Source: Silurus meridionalis
Lineage: Eukaryota > Chordata > Actinopteri > Siluriformes > Siluridae
Direction of reading: 5' to 3'
NCBI RefSeq assembly: GCF_014805685.1
Contig: NC_060886.1
Span: 27,303,152-27,367,151, forward strand
DNA: 64,000 nt
Each line of letters starts with the position of its first letter. Positions within the stretch are counted from its first letter, which is position 1. The notes beneath the pieces were generated by a model. That model was not told where the DNA came from. It saw only the letters and a list, made by a program, of their open reading frames with translations, and made no database searches. This document shows positions 23,010-34,914 of the stretch, in pieces. The translations under genes were made by a program, and so were the position numbers.

Positions 23010-23066
<57 letters not shown>
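22988..23066. repeat. (CTT)n/(ATT)n microsatellite, tandem copy 2
   Basis: Few CTT units and a long ATT run; the reverse proportion of copy 1. Confidence 0.9.
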
Positions 23067-23067
<1 letters not shown>

Positions 23068-23242
23068 TTCTTCTACTCCATGTGTTGATCTTCAGTTAAA
23101 AAGTCCAGATTCACAATATAGAACTACTGCAACATTTCAGTGGTAACATACAGCATGTTTTTGTAAAGTAAGTGACTAAAAACCCCAAAGGAATTTTCCT
23201 GCCACTTTATATGAGCTGTTTTAGAAAAAGCAACTGATCCTG

Positions 23243-23340
23243 AAGCAGAAAAAGATCACATTCAAGCTCGTTCCCTCAGCCGTCACCAAGTGCCTTAGAT
23301 CAGCTTCCTCCATCATCACATAAAGCCTGAAAATGTGATC
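23243..23340 (+). pseudogene. ICE1-like last-exon scrap F
   Basis: Tandem-duplicate partner of scrap E with gttccctcagccgtcacc, thus keeping the frame of LVPSAVTKCL that scrap E has lost by one base. Confidence 0.6.
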
Positions 23341-24411
23341 TCTTTATAAATAATTTTTATAGATTACATTTATAACATTGTATATTTTTGTACATAAAGA
23401 AATAAAATACACAGTAGATCTGCACAGCGTTACTCGTTGTCTCTAATAGTTTATACAGTGGCAGGTCTTCAGTCCCAATCCCCCTCTTAATAACATCATT
23501 ATGATGCCACAGCTATAGAATTATACAGATATGCAGTATAACAGAGCGCTGCATCACAGACATTTCATACAGTCTGAATGAATGCCGTTAACTAAAGCAG
23601 GAAACCCAGTAAACACAATTCAACAAGTCTCTTTCATTGTCTCTAGCAGAAGCTTGATATTAACCTCATAAAATATCCCAGAGTTTCCATGCGCTCTTAT
23701 GCATTTTTCTTTGCATTACAATTTTCCTGAGGTTTGAAATTGAGTGTTTTTTACAAATGTATTATTATATTATCTTAGCTATTAAATTAAACTTACTTCT
23801 CTCTGTCTTTTATCCTCTCTGCTACTTATTAAAGGATATTTTGAACAGGTGTTTTATCCTCACCTCTTTCCTTTTCCGGCTCTTCCCTCCATTCAGAAAC
23901 CAGCATCCAACCATCACAAACCAGCATCCAACCATCACAAACCGGCATCCAACCATTACCATAGTTGAAAGCTATTCATCATATTGTAATAGAAAGTTGA
24001 GGTTTGTGCAACCTGAAAGCTTAACATGACACTGTCTGATTGTTTATGGTTTGGTGTAAAAGACTTTGAGAAACTTTAAACATTTCTATTGAAAATTCTG
24101 AAAAACAGCTCATTATTGCCTGGTCTGCCTCCTGCAAGAACAGTTTGTGAGAAACTTTGACTGGATTTCAGTTTGGCTTCTTTATTTCTTTTTGCTCCTG
24201 TTTCTCTACAATAACTCTGAAATACAACCCCAATTCCAAAAGAGTTGAGACTCTGTGTAAAATGCAGAGGTGTGAAGTAATGACGTACAAATACTTCAAT
24301 ACTGTACTTAAGTCGATTTTTCTGGTATCAGTATTTTACTTTACTATTTACTTTTCAGACACATTTTTACTTTTACTCATTAAATTTGTACATAAATATC
24401 TGTACTTTCTA

Positions 24412-24564
24412 CTTTTTATATTTTCAAACTAGACTCTTTACTTTAGTTTTAATATATTTTTTGACATGATTAATATTTTTTCTTCTCATTGTACATCATT
24501 TTCAGCACATCAACCTGTTTCTTGTTATGGTATGACTTTTTCAAACTTCCACTGGTGTATCATT
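24412..24564. other. Remainder of a tactttact-type dispersed element
   Basis: Continues a repeat family also present at 22395-22545, 27371-27500 and 38850-39040 (words such as taagtagaagtacag and gtactttac). No gene is seen. Confidence 0.4.
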
Positions 24565-24963
24565 TCCTGGCTCTCAGGCACCACAGAGGGTAAAAGTGTG
24601 TATGAAGGGTGTATGTTTGATCATCCACAATGCTGGAGGATTTGAGAGACCAGGTGAGTTTCTCCACAGGTGAACACAAGATTTTTGAGTCTGCACCAGT
24701 CCATTATCCACTGCATTTCCTGTCTGAAAGCCGTCTCGTTGTTCTTGATGTTGAGACTCACCATAGTCATGTGACTGGTAAAATTGATTATTTAAGCAGT
24801 GCATTGCAGCACAGTTATGAATCACAGTGTAAACAGCTGGTGACTGAGGATACGGCCCTGAGGCCCCAGTGCTCACTGTGATGGGTTTTGCTGGTCCTGA
24901 TCCAAACTGTCTGATGTCTTCATCATGGAGTCTATAGCTTACAGGCTTTTTCCACATAAACAT
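24565..24963 (-). repeat. 3' flank of ICE1-like copy C
   Basis: Reverse complement matches 2160-2520 downstream of copy A. A 129-codon open frame runs through it but has no counterpart frame downstream of copy A, so it is regarded as non-coding. Confidence 0.55.
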
Positions 24964-25059
24964 AAACTATAATAGACAGCAGATAACACTGTACAGTTCT
25001 AAAATGAACAAAAGTTTTAGATGTAAATCACTATAAAAGTAATCAATTAAATTATTCAT

Positions 25060-25486
25060 AAAGAGAGTCTGAGGCTTGGTGACGGCTGGAGGAATGAGCT
25101 TTGTGATGTCTTGCCACCATGATTCCAAAATCTTTACAGCGACTTTGGGGTTGCTGGCTGCCAGATCATGAGTGGAATAAAGATTTAATGATATCTTTTC
25201 TGAGTTTTTGTTCCAAACACATCTATGCTTTTTTGTCAGATTTTGAACTGACATTGGGAGTTTCTCCTTAAGCCCTTGTTACCCAAGTCGTCCTGTTTCA
25301 GATGGACAAAGAACATGAGTAACAAACTGAACAATCCTCAAATAATGTGAGAAGATGCTCAAAATCAAGATTTACAGTAAACATACCAAGTAGCCTGAAA
25401 ACTGCTGCTACAGAGACGTCTCTATACGGTGTTTGCTCTGTTCTTGTTTGCAACAGCCAAGTGTCAGGATCAGCCAAAGGTCCTCT
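25060..25486 (-). pseudogene. ice1: ICE1-like copy C, truncated pseudogene
   Basis: Minus-strand remnants of three exons. The first, 25387-25486, is 100 bp where copies A and B both have 101; one base is missing in the LILNTWL-equivalent codons, shifting the frame. The second starts at 25292 after an acceptor and has TAA at the fourth codon (GGG TAA CAA GGG where A has GGC CAA CTA GGC). It then runs straight, with no intron, into last-exon sequence (STHDLAASNPKVAVKILESW, then PPAVTK), losing the PWEVQLA segment. Three independent lesions make it a pseudogene. Earlier exons are absent; upstream bases belong to a repeat. Confidence 0.8.
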
Positions 25487-26578
25487 CTAGTAAATCAAAG
25501 ATTTGGATATACAGTAATCCCTTGCCTATTACATTCCAGACCCCCGATAGGCAAAAGAACGTGAAGTGGCAACCTAATATGTATACAGTACAGTATACAG
25601 AATTTATAAACCACATCGACACTCTTATGAACCTTTTCTCTGCTTTTAAACATTTAATATTTTTAAACCTACGTAATTTTAACATAAAAATTATATATGG
25701 GTACTCACCAGTGAACTTGAATGATGAAGATGATGATGAATTAAGTGTGCAGTCGTAATGATGATGAAGGTGATGATGATGAATGAATGTACTGCATACC
25801 CAAGAAGAGCATTACAGCTCTTCATCAGGTGGTGCAGTATCTTCACCCTCGTCCATAACTTCTGTTGTCGCTAAAGGCGTAGTGTCTGGTGTCTTCTTCC
25901 GGTGATGAACACAGTTATGGGGAGTTGCTGGTGCTGCTTTTTCTTCTGGGTAAAAAGGTTTTTTATAAGCAGACATGTTACCCTCGATTGCATTTGAGAA
26001 CTGCAACAAATGAAGAATATGGGGGTCTCATTCTTGAGCTAGTTGCTGAAGTTCTTTGGACAGTCTGACAAGGGTTGCAAGGCGCTCAGTGTTAGGCCAA
26101 ACTCCTACATTTTTTTCTTTTTCATATCTGTTAGTATTAAGATGGGCCTCACACTGGTTCTCTAAACACATTCCTATGTTGTCTGTTCAGTGTCTATAGG
26201 ATCTTTATGATGTGAGTATGTAAGGTACACAGAAAGTGTTTGTCTGGGTTCACACATCCCTGGTTACTATGTTTTCTTACCCAACCAGGAACAGTTTAAG
26301 CTCGGGTTTTATCCAGTGTGTATATATACTTGTCTGTTATCTGATAAAGATAAAGATTGATAAAGGACTTGTTTATTTGATCCTTTAGTGACACCTTTTG
26401 TCTCCGAAACTCAGTTACACTTTTGCCAGATCCTCGACTGATGCTGCCATGTTTTTCTGTCTGTCGTTCCCACTAATAGGTAACCATCTACTTGTTTATT
26501 CTTTATGTCTGTATTTGAAATACAAAGGGGAATAATTATTTCATTATTGTTTTAATTTTTAATGAAAATAAAGTTACT
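25487..26578. other. Unassigned interval, no gene seen
   Basis: A transposon-end-like sequence (atacagtaatcccttgccta near 25510, with gtatacag near 25585) lies at its left, followed by GATGAT-rich and unique sequence. Open frames of 65-109 codons here lack recognised features and conserved partners. Confidence 0.4.
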
Positions 26579-26668
26579 GTCAGAAGTGGGATTTGAACCC
26601 ACGCCTCCATATGGAGACCAGAACACTCATTTTCCTGGAAGGTATTAACCCTTGAGTCTAGTACCTTT
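26579..26668 (-). pseudogene. tRNA-Leu(CAA) pseudogene with intron, 5' truncated
   Basis: The minus strand reads tagactCAAgg (anticodon CAA), an intron-like insert, ggtctccatatggagg (variable arm) and a perfect T arm (GTGGG TTCAAAT CCCAC) ending TTCTGAC. The acceptor 5' strand and D arm are missing. A sister copy lies about 480 bp away within a diverged tandem duplication (shared words gaccagaacactca, tgaaaataaa). Confidence 0.7.
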
Positions 26669-26740
26669 CAAATATTAATCTGTCTGTCTTTTATATTTTT
26701 TGAATGCCTATCTGACAGCTTGTCTTTCCTGTCTACCATG

Positions 26741-26764
26741 TTGTCTGTCTGTCTGTCTGTCTGC

Positions 26765-26837
<73 letters not shown>

Positions 26838-26904
26838 GATCGATCGATCCATCCATCCATCCATCCATCCATCCATCCATCCATCCATCCATCCATCCAT
26901 CCAT
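26741..26904. repeat. Compound tetranucleotide microsatellite (GTCT)n(ATCT)n(CGAT)n(CCAT)n
   Basis: Four blocks follow one another, each differing from the next by a single base: TGTC, TATC, GATC and CATC phases. All three frames stay open (repeats of CLSV, IYLS, IHPS), which explains the 101-codon open frame. Confidence 0.95.
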
Positions 26905-27056
26905 TCATCTGCTTGCTTGTCAGTATTAACTGTTATTTTCCACTATGTCTGTCTTTCCCACTATTAGATAAACACCTACTTGTTTTCTCTGTATGTCTTG
27001 TTTGAAAGACAAAGGAAACAATATTTTTTAGTATTTCTAATGAAAATAAAATTACT

Positions 27057-27166
27057 GTCAGAAGTTGGATTTGAACTCACGCCTCCATTTGGAGACCAGA
27101 ACACTCAGTTTCCTGAAAAGTATAGAACATTAAGTCTGGCACCTTAGACCGCTCGGCCATCCTGAC
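27057..27166 (-). tRNA. tRNA-Leu with intron, anticodon read as TAA
   Basis: 110 nt on the minus strand. Acceptor GTCAGGA pairs with TTCTGAC; the D arm GGCCGAGCGGTCTAAGG is intact (A box). The anticodon stem CCAGA pairs with TCTGG around loop CTTAAT plus an intron of about 25 nt, and the variable arm is ggtctccaaatggagg. The T stem has two mismatches (GTGAG/CCAAC). Family knowledge: vertebrate intron-containing leucine tRNAs normally carry CAA; here a C-to-T change gives TAA. Possibly active but weakened, or a pseudogene. Confidence 0.6.
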
Positions 27167-27605
27167 ATACAAGCATGCATTTCTTATCCCCCCAGTGGCT
27201 GATAAAACTATGTTTACAAATTTCTGTCTACTTGTTTGTTTTATCTATTCTTCTATTTGTGTTTTTATTTATGTAAGTCTTTTGTTTTTCTGTTTGAATG
27301 CCTATATACCTGCTTATCTTCCCTATCGATTAATATCTATCTATTTAATCTATCCATCTGCCTGTTTGCAGAGGCGGCAAAAGTACACACATCCTTCACT
27401 TAAGTAGAAGTACAGATATTCATGTTTTAAAAGACTCTGGTAAAAGTTGAAGTTCTGACTATACTTTTTTACTCAAGCTACAGTGAAGAGGTTTGTGCTT
27501 TGACATGTACTTAATTAGTAGTAAAGGCTTCGTTTTTACTTGTTTCAGTGTCACACTGGTAACTGGACCTCACATCATATTAATATTAGGGCTGTCAGTC
27601 GATTC
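27167..27605. other. Unassigned interval with a dispersed repeat, no gene seen
   Basis: 27371-27500 (cagaggcggcaaaagtacac, taagtagaagtacag) belongs to the tactttact-type family also seen at 38850-39040. Near 27590 ggctgtcagtcgattcaaat resembles the repeat at 46508. No coding sequence. Confidence 0.45.
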
Positions 27606-28948
<1,343 letters not shown>

Positions 28949-29639
28949 TTGGAAATGGAAGAGCTTATTATTAAGTACATCGCTAAACATGGCTCACAAG
29001 GGATGTTTGATGAAATAGAGAAGGTTGGTGATAAGCCGTATAACTGGGCTGTTTCTAAGTTTCTAAGATGCCTAGGAACAAACAAGGAAAAATTGCAAAT
29101 GCCCTTCAGGGAGTTTTTGCCTCATATAAGGTAACCAGGAGGAAGCTAGATGAGCTTGAGGCTGAAAATAAGCAGCTTCATTCTAGAGTCAGTATCGGCG
29201 ACGTTTATACAAAAAATTAGTCAATGAAACAATATGGAAAGAAGAAAAGGACAGAATGCAGAAAGAGATCGCATTTCTGAAAACTAACAACAGTATGCTC
29301 AAATCATCTGTTGAATCCTTGTTTAATGATTTGGAGGAATCTAATGCTGCAGAATTGAGAAAAATCCCAGTAAAAGGTTGGTAGATGTTGCATTGTGTAA
29401 CCGAGTTCCAGGAATATTAAATTTGCAGAAAGACAGTAATGAGGATTTGGAGAGAGAGTCTCAGTTAGTCAATAGTAAAGACTCTGACTATACAGTTAGA
29501 TTTCCAGTAGCACCAATTCACGTCACTACGACTGTGAAAGTTAATGAAGGAGGGGAGGAGCCAATGGTCTCGACTTTGGTCAGAGGGTTTAGCCCCAATG
29601 AACTAGAAACCGTGATTAAGAATATTGGGAAATTTGATC

Positions 29640-30145
29640 CTGTAAAACCTACACAGTCTCACCCACATCGTCACATATCAACGTTGCCTCGGATGGCGTA
29701 CACATCCGACGCAGAAGGGAGCCCCTTTGCGTCGCTTATACACTTCAATGGAAATCCCGCGTCGCTTTTCAACGTAGATGCCCGTCCAATACACTTTAAT
29801 GCAAATCCCTTATCTTCGGATTAGGGTTAGGGTTAGGGTTTGGGTCATCTTCGGATTTGGACGCGGCCGGGGGACAACCAACGAATCGTCGTTATGTAGT
29901 GGACATTTCGTAACATTATTATTATTTATTAAATATAGTATAAATAATCCGATACACTTATTATTATAAATAATAAGTGTTTAGTAATATAAATAATATT
30001 TATTATAAATAATAAGTGATTAAGTGTATAGGACAGCCATCTATGTTAAAAAGCAACGCAAAGGGGCTCCCTTCTGCGTCGGATGTCTACGCCATCCGAG
30101 GCAACGTCGATATGTGGGGTGAGACTGTGTTGGTAAAACAGGATC
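29640..30145. mobile_element. Palindromic insertion (MITE-like) in gag relic
   Basis: 29640-29745 and 30035-30145 are inverted repeats of about 100 bp (shared: acacagtctcaccc, acgttgcctcggatggcgta, gacgcagaagggagcccctt). Bases gatcc lie just outside each end and may be a target duplication. The internal part holds telomere-like repeats and an AT-rich stretch. No transposase. Confidence 0.7.
29822..29842 (+). repeat. Interstitial telomere-like (TTAGGG)n
   Basis: Three perfect TTAGGG units plus a partial fourth, located inside the palindromic insertion. Confidence 0.85.
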
Positions 30146-30909
30146 CCTTAGATTTTCTGAAAAACCTGGAACGATATGCCGACATTTACAAATGTACGGA
30201 TGGTGACACATGCATTTTGTTAACCCTTTGTTTGCCTGACACCTTGTCTGGAGCCTTAACAAAGAAAGTAATGGACAGAACTGCAAATAAGTTTGAGAGG
30301 AAACAGGCACTGCTTGGGGTGCTAGGGCTGATGTCAGTTAACTGGGATAAAATATCTGACATTCACATGCGAGAAGGGGAGCACCCAGTGGCATTTTCTG
30401 AGCGATTATTTGATGCCTTTAAAACTTTCAGTGGCAATCCTGAAATTACTCAGAATGATGTCAGCTTCAAATCTGCCTTGATTAAGAAGTGTAATCCCCT
30501 CACCCACTCTGCTATAGCAATGCATGTGACACATTTATCTAAATAAAATGAGATTATTACTAAGATGATACAGTTTTACAACAGTAATTCTAGTTCAAAG
30601 ATGTCTCATCCTGTATCAGCACTAGGTGTTAAGAAACCAGATTTTAAGGCCACAGAAGAATGTGAACAAATGAAGTTGCATCAGGAGCAAAGTAAATTTT
30701 GTTCCTTTTGCCACAAGATTGGCCACGTAGTCCACAAATGCTGGTCTTTAGGAAAGGGACGTCCACCACCCTATTTCCTTCGGCACAGAAATATGTATTC
30801 TGATAACCCAGGTCAGGTAACTGTGCATCTAAAAGAATCTTTATGTGAACTCACAGCAGTATTCAATATGGCTATGGGGTCTGTAGTAAAATGGTTAGCT
30901 GTCCCCTAA

Positions 30910-31314
30910 GAGTAAAAACTCTGCTAATGTTGCCTTGGTTAACGACTTTCTGCATTTTATGCATTTCGGTCCCGACAAAGATTTCTGTGATGTCCAAGTA
31001 ATATTTAGCTTAAAGCAACTTTGAGACTAAGCCTTTATTGTTAAAATTACAATACTTGCAGTTTTTCTTATGGAAACATATGCTATAAGTTACACGTGTA
31101 ACAAACATAGATGTAGACTAATGTGACTTTAGCTGGTGTTGAACAGTTGTTAATGTGCTCAAGTGCATTTAGGCTAATATAACTAAAGTTTCCACTGTTG
31201 TGTATTGATTAGGACTATTGCAGGCATTGTAATGCTGTAGTTGTTTATGCACTGTAATACATTTACACCAAAGTAGTTAAAATTGTCACATAAGACTGGA
31301 TTTGGGGTAGAATT
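30910..31314. other. Unassigned interval, no gene seen
   Basis: Follows the gag relic. A short open stretch continues from 30910 but has no recognisable protease or RT. Confidence 0.35.
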
Positions 31315-31639
31315 GTGGCATTTACGCCTATAACCAAGATGCCGGCGCTTGCACAACGCGAGGCCCAGCGTCTCTCCAGATTTTGCTATTTAGTAGCAAT
31401 TTCTCCATCAACAGCAAGTTTATTCATGCAGAACAGGCTTGCACACGTCTCATACAGCCGACAAGCATTACTAGACATCGGCAACACTCACAGATACGGA
31501 CTTTCAACGGACTTTGAACTCCCTCGGGAAATCGCCCGAACACCGCGGACCGCTGATCCAACGAGACCACAGCGCCGGCGGCGAGAGGGAGGAACAAAGG
31601 AGGGGTAAGCGAGGCGGCATCAGAGCCAAGCTAAGGCTA

Positions 31640-32568
31640 AACCCGCATCAACCATCGATTCCAAGCGATTTCAAATTGCCAATGTACGGTCTCTTGCTAA
31701 TAAAATGGATGAATTGCTGCTCCGGATATCATCACACAAACGGATTAAGGAATGTAATGTCATGATTTTTACGGAAACATGGCTCAACAACAACATTCCC
31801 AGCAGCGCCATTAAGCTCGGGGGTCGCAGTGTTTTTCGGGCGGACAGGACGGCAGAGGACTCTGGTAAGCGCAGAGGTGGAGGTTTGTGCATTTATGTTA
31901 ACAACTCATGGTGCACGGACTCTACTGTTACAGAAAGTCATTGCTCTGTTCATTTAGAGTATTTGATGATTAAGTGCAGACCCTTTTATTTACCGAGAGA
32001 ATTCTCAGCCATTGTTGTGACTGCAGTGTACATTCCGCCAGATGCTAATGCTAAGCTAGCTATGGAGGAACTGCATGCAGCTATCAGCAAACAGCAGTCT
32101 ACACATCCGGAAGGAGCCATCATTGTTGCTGGAGATTTCAACCACTCCAACCTGAAATCTGTTTTACCAAAATTTCACCGCAATGCCTCCTGCTTTACCA
32201 GAGGGGACAAAACACTGGACCAGGTATACACAAACATACCTGGGGCATACACAGCCATTCCCCTCCCCCACTTGGGTCAGTCTGATCACCTCTCTTTGTT
32301 CATGCTACCCAAATACACACCACTGATCAAACGTGTGAAACCAGCTCTGAGGACAGTAAAGGTATGGCCAGAGGGGGCCATTTCTTCTCTTCAACAACAG
32401 TTTCAGGATACTGACTGGAACATGTTCGCCTCACAGGCCACACTGGACTCTCATATAGACATGGACATTTACACATCATTTGTTTTGGACCATAACACGT
32501 GCATTGACAATGTCACTACCGTCAAACACGCAACACGAAATGCTTTCCTAACCAGAAGCCGTGCATGA
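31640..32568 (+). pseudogene. LINE endonuclease domain
   Basis: Signatures in order: NVRSLANKMDELL-like start (frame shifts near 31675), TETWLNNNIP, KRRGGGLCIYVN, VAGDFNHSN (catalytic), RGDKTLDQVYTN and GQSDHLSLF (catalytic SDH). The frame ends at 32568, where the minus-strand copy at 38.2 kb continues through NQKPW; one local frameshift therefore separates endonuclease from the RT half. Confidence 0.8.
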
Positions 32569-34145
32569 ACTCTGAAGTCCGTCTCCTGTTGAAAGCAAGA
32601 GATGCTGCCTTTAAATCTGGCAGTGCAGAGGACTACAACAGAGCCAGGGCCAACCTGAAAAGGGGCATCAGGAAAGCAAAGTTCAAATTCAAACTCCACA
32701 TAGAAGAGCACTTCCACAACTCTGACCCCAGACGCATGTGGAAAGGCATCCAGTCAATCACAGACTACAAACCTACAGCTCAACCAACCAGCAGTGCCTT
32801 CCAACCGAACGAACTTAATCACTTTTTTGCTCGTTTTGACCAAAGCAGAGAACATTTTACAACAACCACGGACTCTTCTACTGCTTACAGCCCACTTTCA
32901 CTCTCAACAACGGACATCTATTCAGTGTTTAGCAGAGTGGATGCACGCAAGGCAGCTGGCCCGGATGGCATACGTGTTCTCAGAGCATGCGCTGGACAAC
33001 TGGCACAGGTTTTTACTGACATTTTCAACCTGTCACTGCCCAAGCCACGGTACCAACATGCCTGAAGACCACTACTATTATACCAGTGCCTAAGCACTCA
33101 GCTGCTAAATGCCTGAGTGACTTTCGCCCGGTTGCACTCACCCCCATTGCTATGAAGTGCTTTGAGGAACTGGTAATGATTCACCTCACTGCGGGCCTAC
33201 CACCTACACTGGACCCATACCAGTTTGCCTATCCCCCGAACAGGTCAACTGAGGATGCAGTTTCCACAGCTCTTCATTCTGCTCTCACCCACCTGGATAA
33301 AAGCAACACATACATCAGAATGCTGTTCATTGACTTTAGCTCTGCGTTCAATACAGTCCTCCCCACTGTACTGATCACTAAGCTCAGTGAACTGGGTATC
33401 TGCACCTCCACTTGCAGATGGATTCTGCACTTTCTCACCAACAGACCTCAGTCTGTCAGGTTGGGAAACCAGGTATCCTCAACCCTCATTCTAAACACTG
33501 GCATACCGCAGGGCTGTGTTCTGAGCCCACTGCTCTACTCCCTGTTCACCCACGATTGTGCTCCTCTGTATAACTCCAACATCTTCATCAAGTATGCAGA
33601 TGACACCACCATGGTCGGCCAGATCGATCCAACATCTACCAGTCAACATCAATGGAACTGAGGTAGAGCGAGTCTCTAGCTTTAAGTTCCTGGGAGTTCA
33701 CATCTCTGAGGATCTGTCCTGGCAGCAGAACACGTCAGCTCTGGTAAAAAAAGCACAACAACGCCTGTACTTCTTGAGAAGTCTCAAGAAATCTCATCTG
33801 TCCCCGGGGATTTTAACGAGTTTCTACTGCTGCATCATTCAGAGCATCCTGACCAACTCCATCACTGTATGGTACGGAGGCTCCACTGTGTGTGAACGTA
33901 AAGCACTGCAAAGGGTGGTCAAAACCGCCCAACGCATCACTGGCACCCAACTACTTGCCATTGAACACCTTCACCACAGCACTCACAACATTATCAAGGA
34001 CTCTTCACATCCCACAACTTCACAACTGTTTAACCTCCTTCCATCACGAAGGAGATACAGGAACTTACGCACCAGAACCAGCAGGTTCAGGGACAGCTTT
34101 TTTCCATCCACCATCACATTACTGAACTCTACACTACACCGCTAA
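32565..34145 (+). pseudogene. LINE reverse transcriptase domain, at least two frameshifts
   Basis: Segment 32565-33045 has RKAAGPDGI. The frame shifts near 33040, where one G is missing compared with the copy at 37.72 kb (tcactgcccaag against tcactggcccaag). Segment 33086-33661 has [40 protein letters not shown] and the catalytic YADD box at 33593-33604. About 33620-33645 is a short internal deletion with frame change, after which FKFLGVHISEDLSW and the thumb region continue to 34145. Confidence 0.85.
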
Positions 34146-34322
34146 ATCACTACAAAACAAACACAAACAAAAGACTGTATATAACCTTTGTACAATACAT
34201 GTACATACTACATAGTATATCTTTTTCACTCCTCAGTACATCTGCACTTTTTATATCTGTATGTATCTTTATCATTACTGTACATTCTGCCCAACATTTC
34301 ACATTCATTTGTGTATATAATG

Positions 34323-34472
<150 letters not shown>

Positions 34473-34812
34473 GTAGACTGTTTATTTAGCTTGCTACTCC
34501 TTAAATGCCATAATCTTGTGATCTTGTAACCTTTCATTTCTGCACATTTTTCTTAATTACTGTACGCCTTTATATTTATTCACTGTACTCCTGAATGTCC
34601 ACACATCTCTGCACTGTAATAGCCTTTATATTTATTTACTGTATATGCTTTTATATATACCACTTGCTGTAAATATGCTAGATAGTTATCTGCACTGTAA
34701 ATATGCTAGATATTTATCTGCACTTTTGCACGACTGCTACATTTTGCACTTCTGGTAGATGCCAAACTGCATTTCGTTGCTGTGTACCTGTACAATGCAA
34801 TGACAATAAAGT

Positions 34813-34914
<102 letters not shown>

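Larger units (their letters stand above)
20631..24411 (+). repeat. Tandem duplication, unit 1.9 kb (20631-22542 and 22543-24411)
   Basis: Both copies begin ttctacttttattcatctga and run near-identically. The offset falls from 1,912 to 1,885 and then 1,864 through a different microsatellite length and one fewer 21-bp minisatellite unit. The junction lies in a dispersed tactttctacttttt sequence that also ends copy 2, consistent with unequal exchange at short homology. The small open frames at 21872-22165 and 22293-22562 recur in copy 2 but show no recognised domain. Confidence 0.92.
28949..30909 (+). pseudogene. Retroelement gag-like gene, broken by frameshifts and an insertion
   Basis: Pieces in order: an N-terminal segment (28949-29100, MEMEELIIKYIAKHG), a frameshift near 29090, a coiled-coil-like segment (29110-29385) with a further frameshift near 29200, a segment ending near 29645 (29395 on), an inserted palindromic element, then a capsid-like segment (about 30115-30546) and, after a TAA at 30544, a basic segment with a CX2CX4HX4C zinc knuckle (CSFCHKIGHVVHKC, about 30699-30740). 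This order is that of a retroviral-type Gag. No pol follows, and a LINE begins soon after. At least three breaks make it non-functional. Whether it is an endogenous retrovirus or another LTR element is uncertain. Confidence 0.6.

Noticed and set aside
24574..24963. 129-codon minus-strand frame downstream of ICE1-like copy C
   Set aside because: The homologous flank of copy A does not keep the frame, so it is non-coding flank.
29822..29842. Chromosome-end or telomere fusion site
   Set aside because: Only three TTAGGG units, lying within a transposon-like palindrome; too short for a fusion relic.
31315..31608. 97-codon frame as an independent host gene
   Set aside because: It lies directly before the LINE endonuclease and reads as a LINE 5' region; no host homology recognised.
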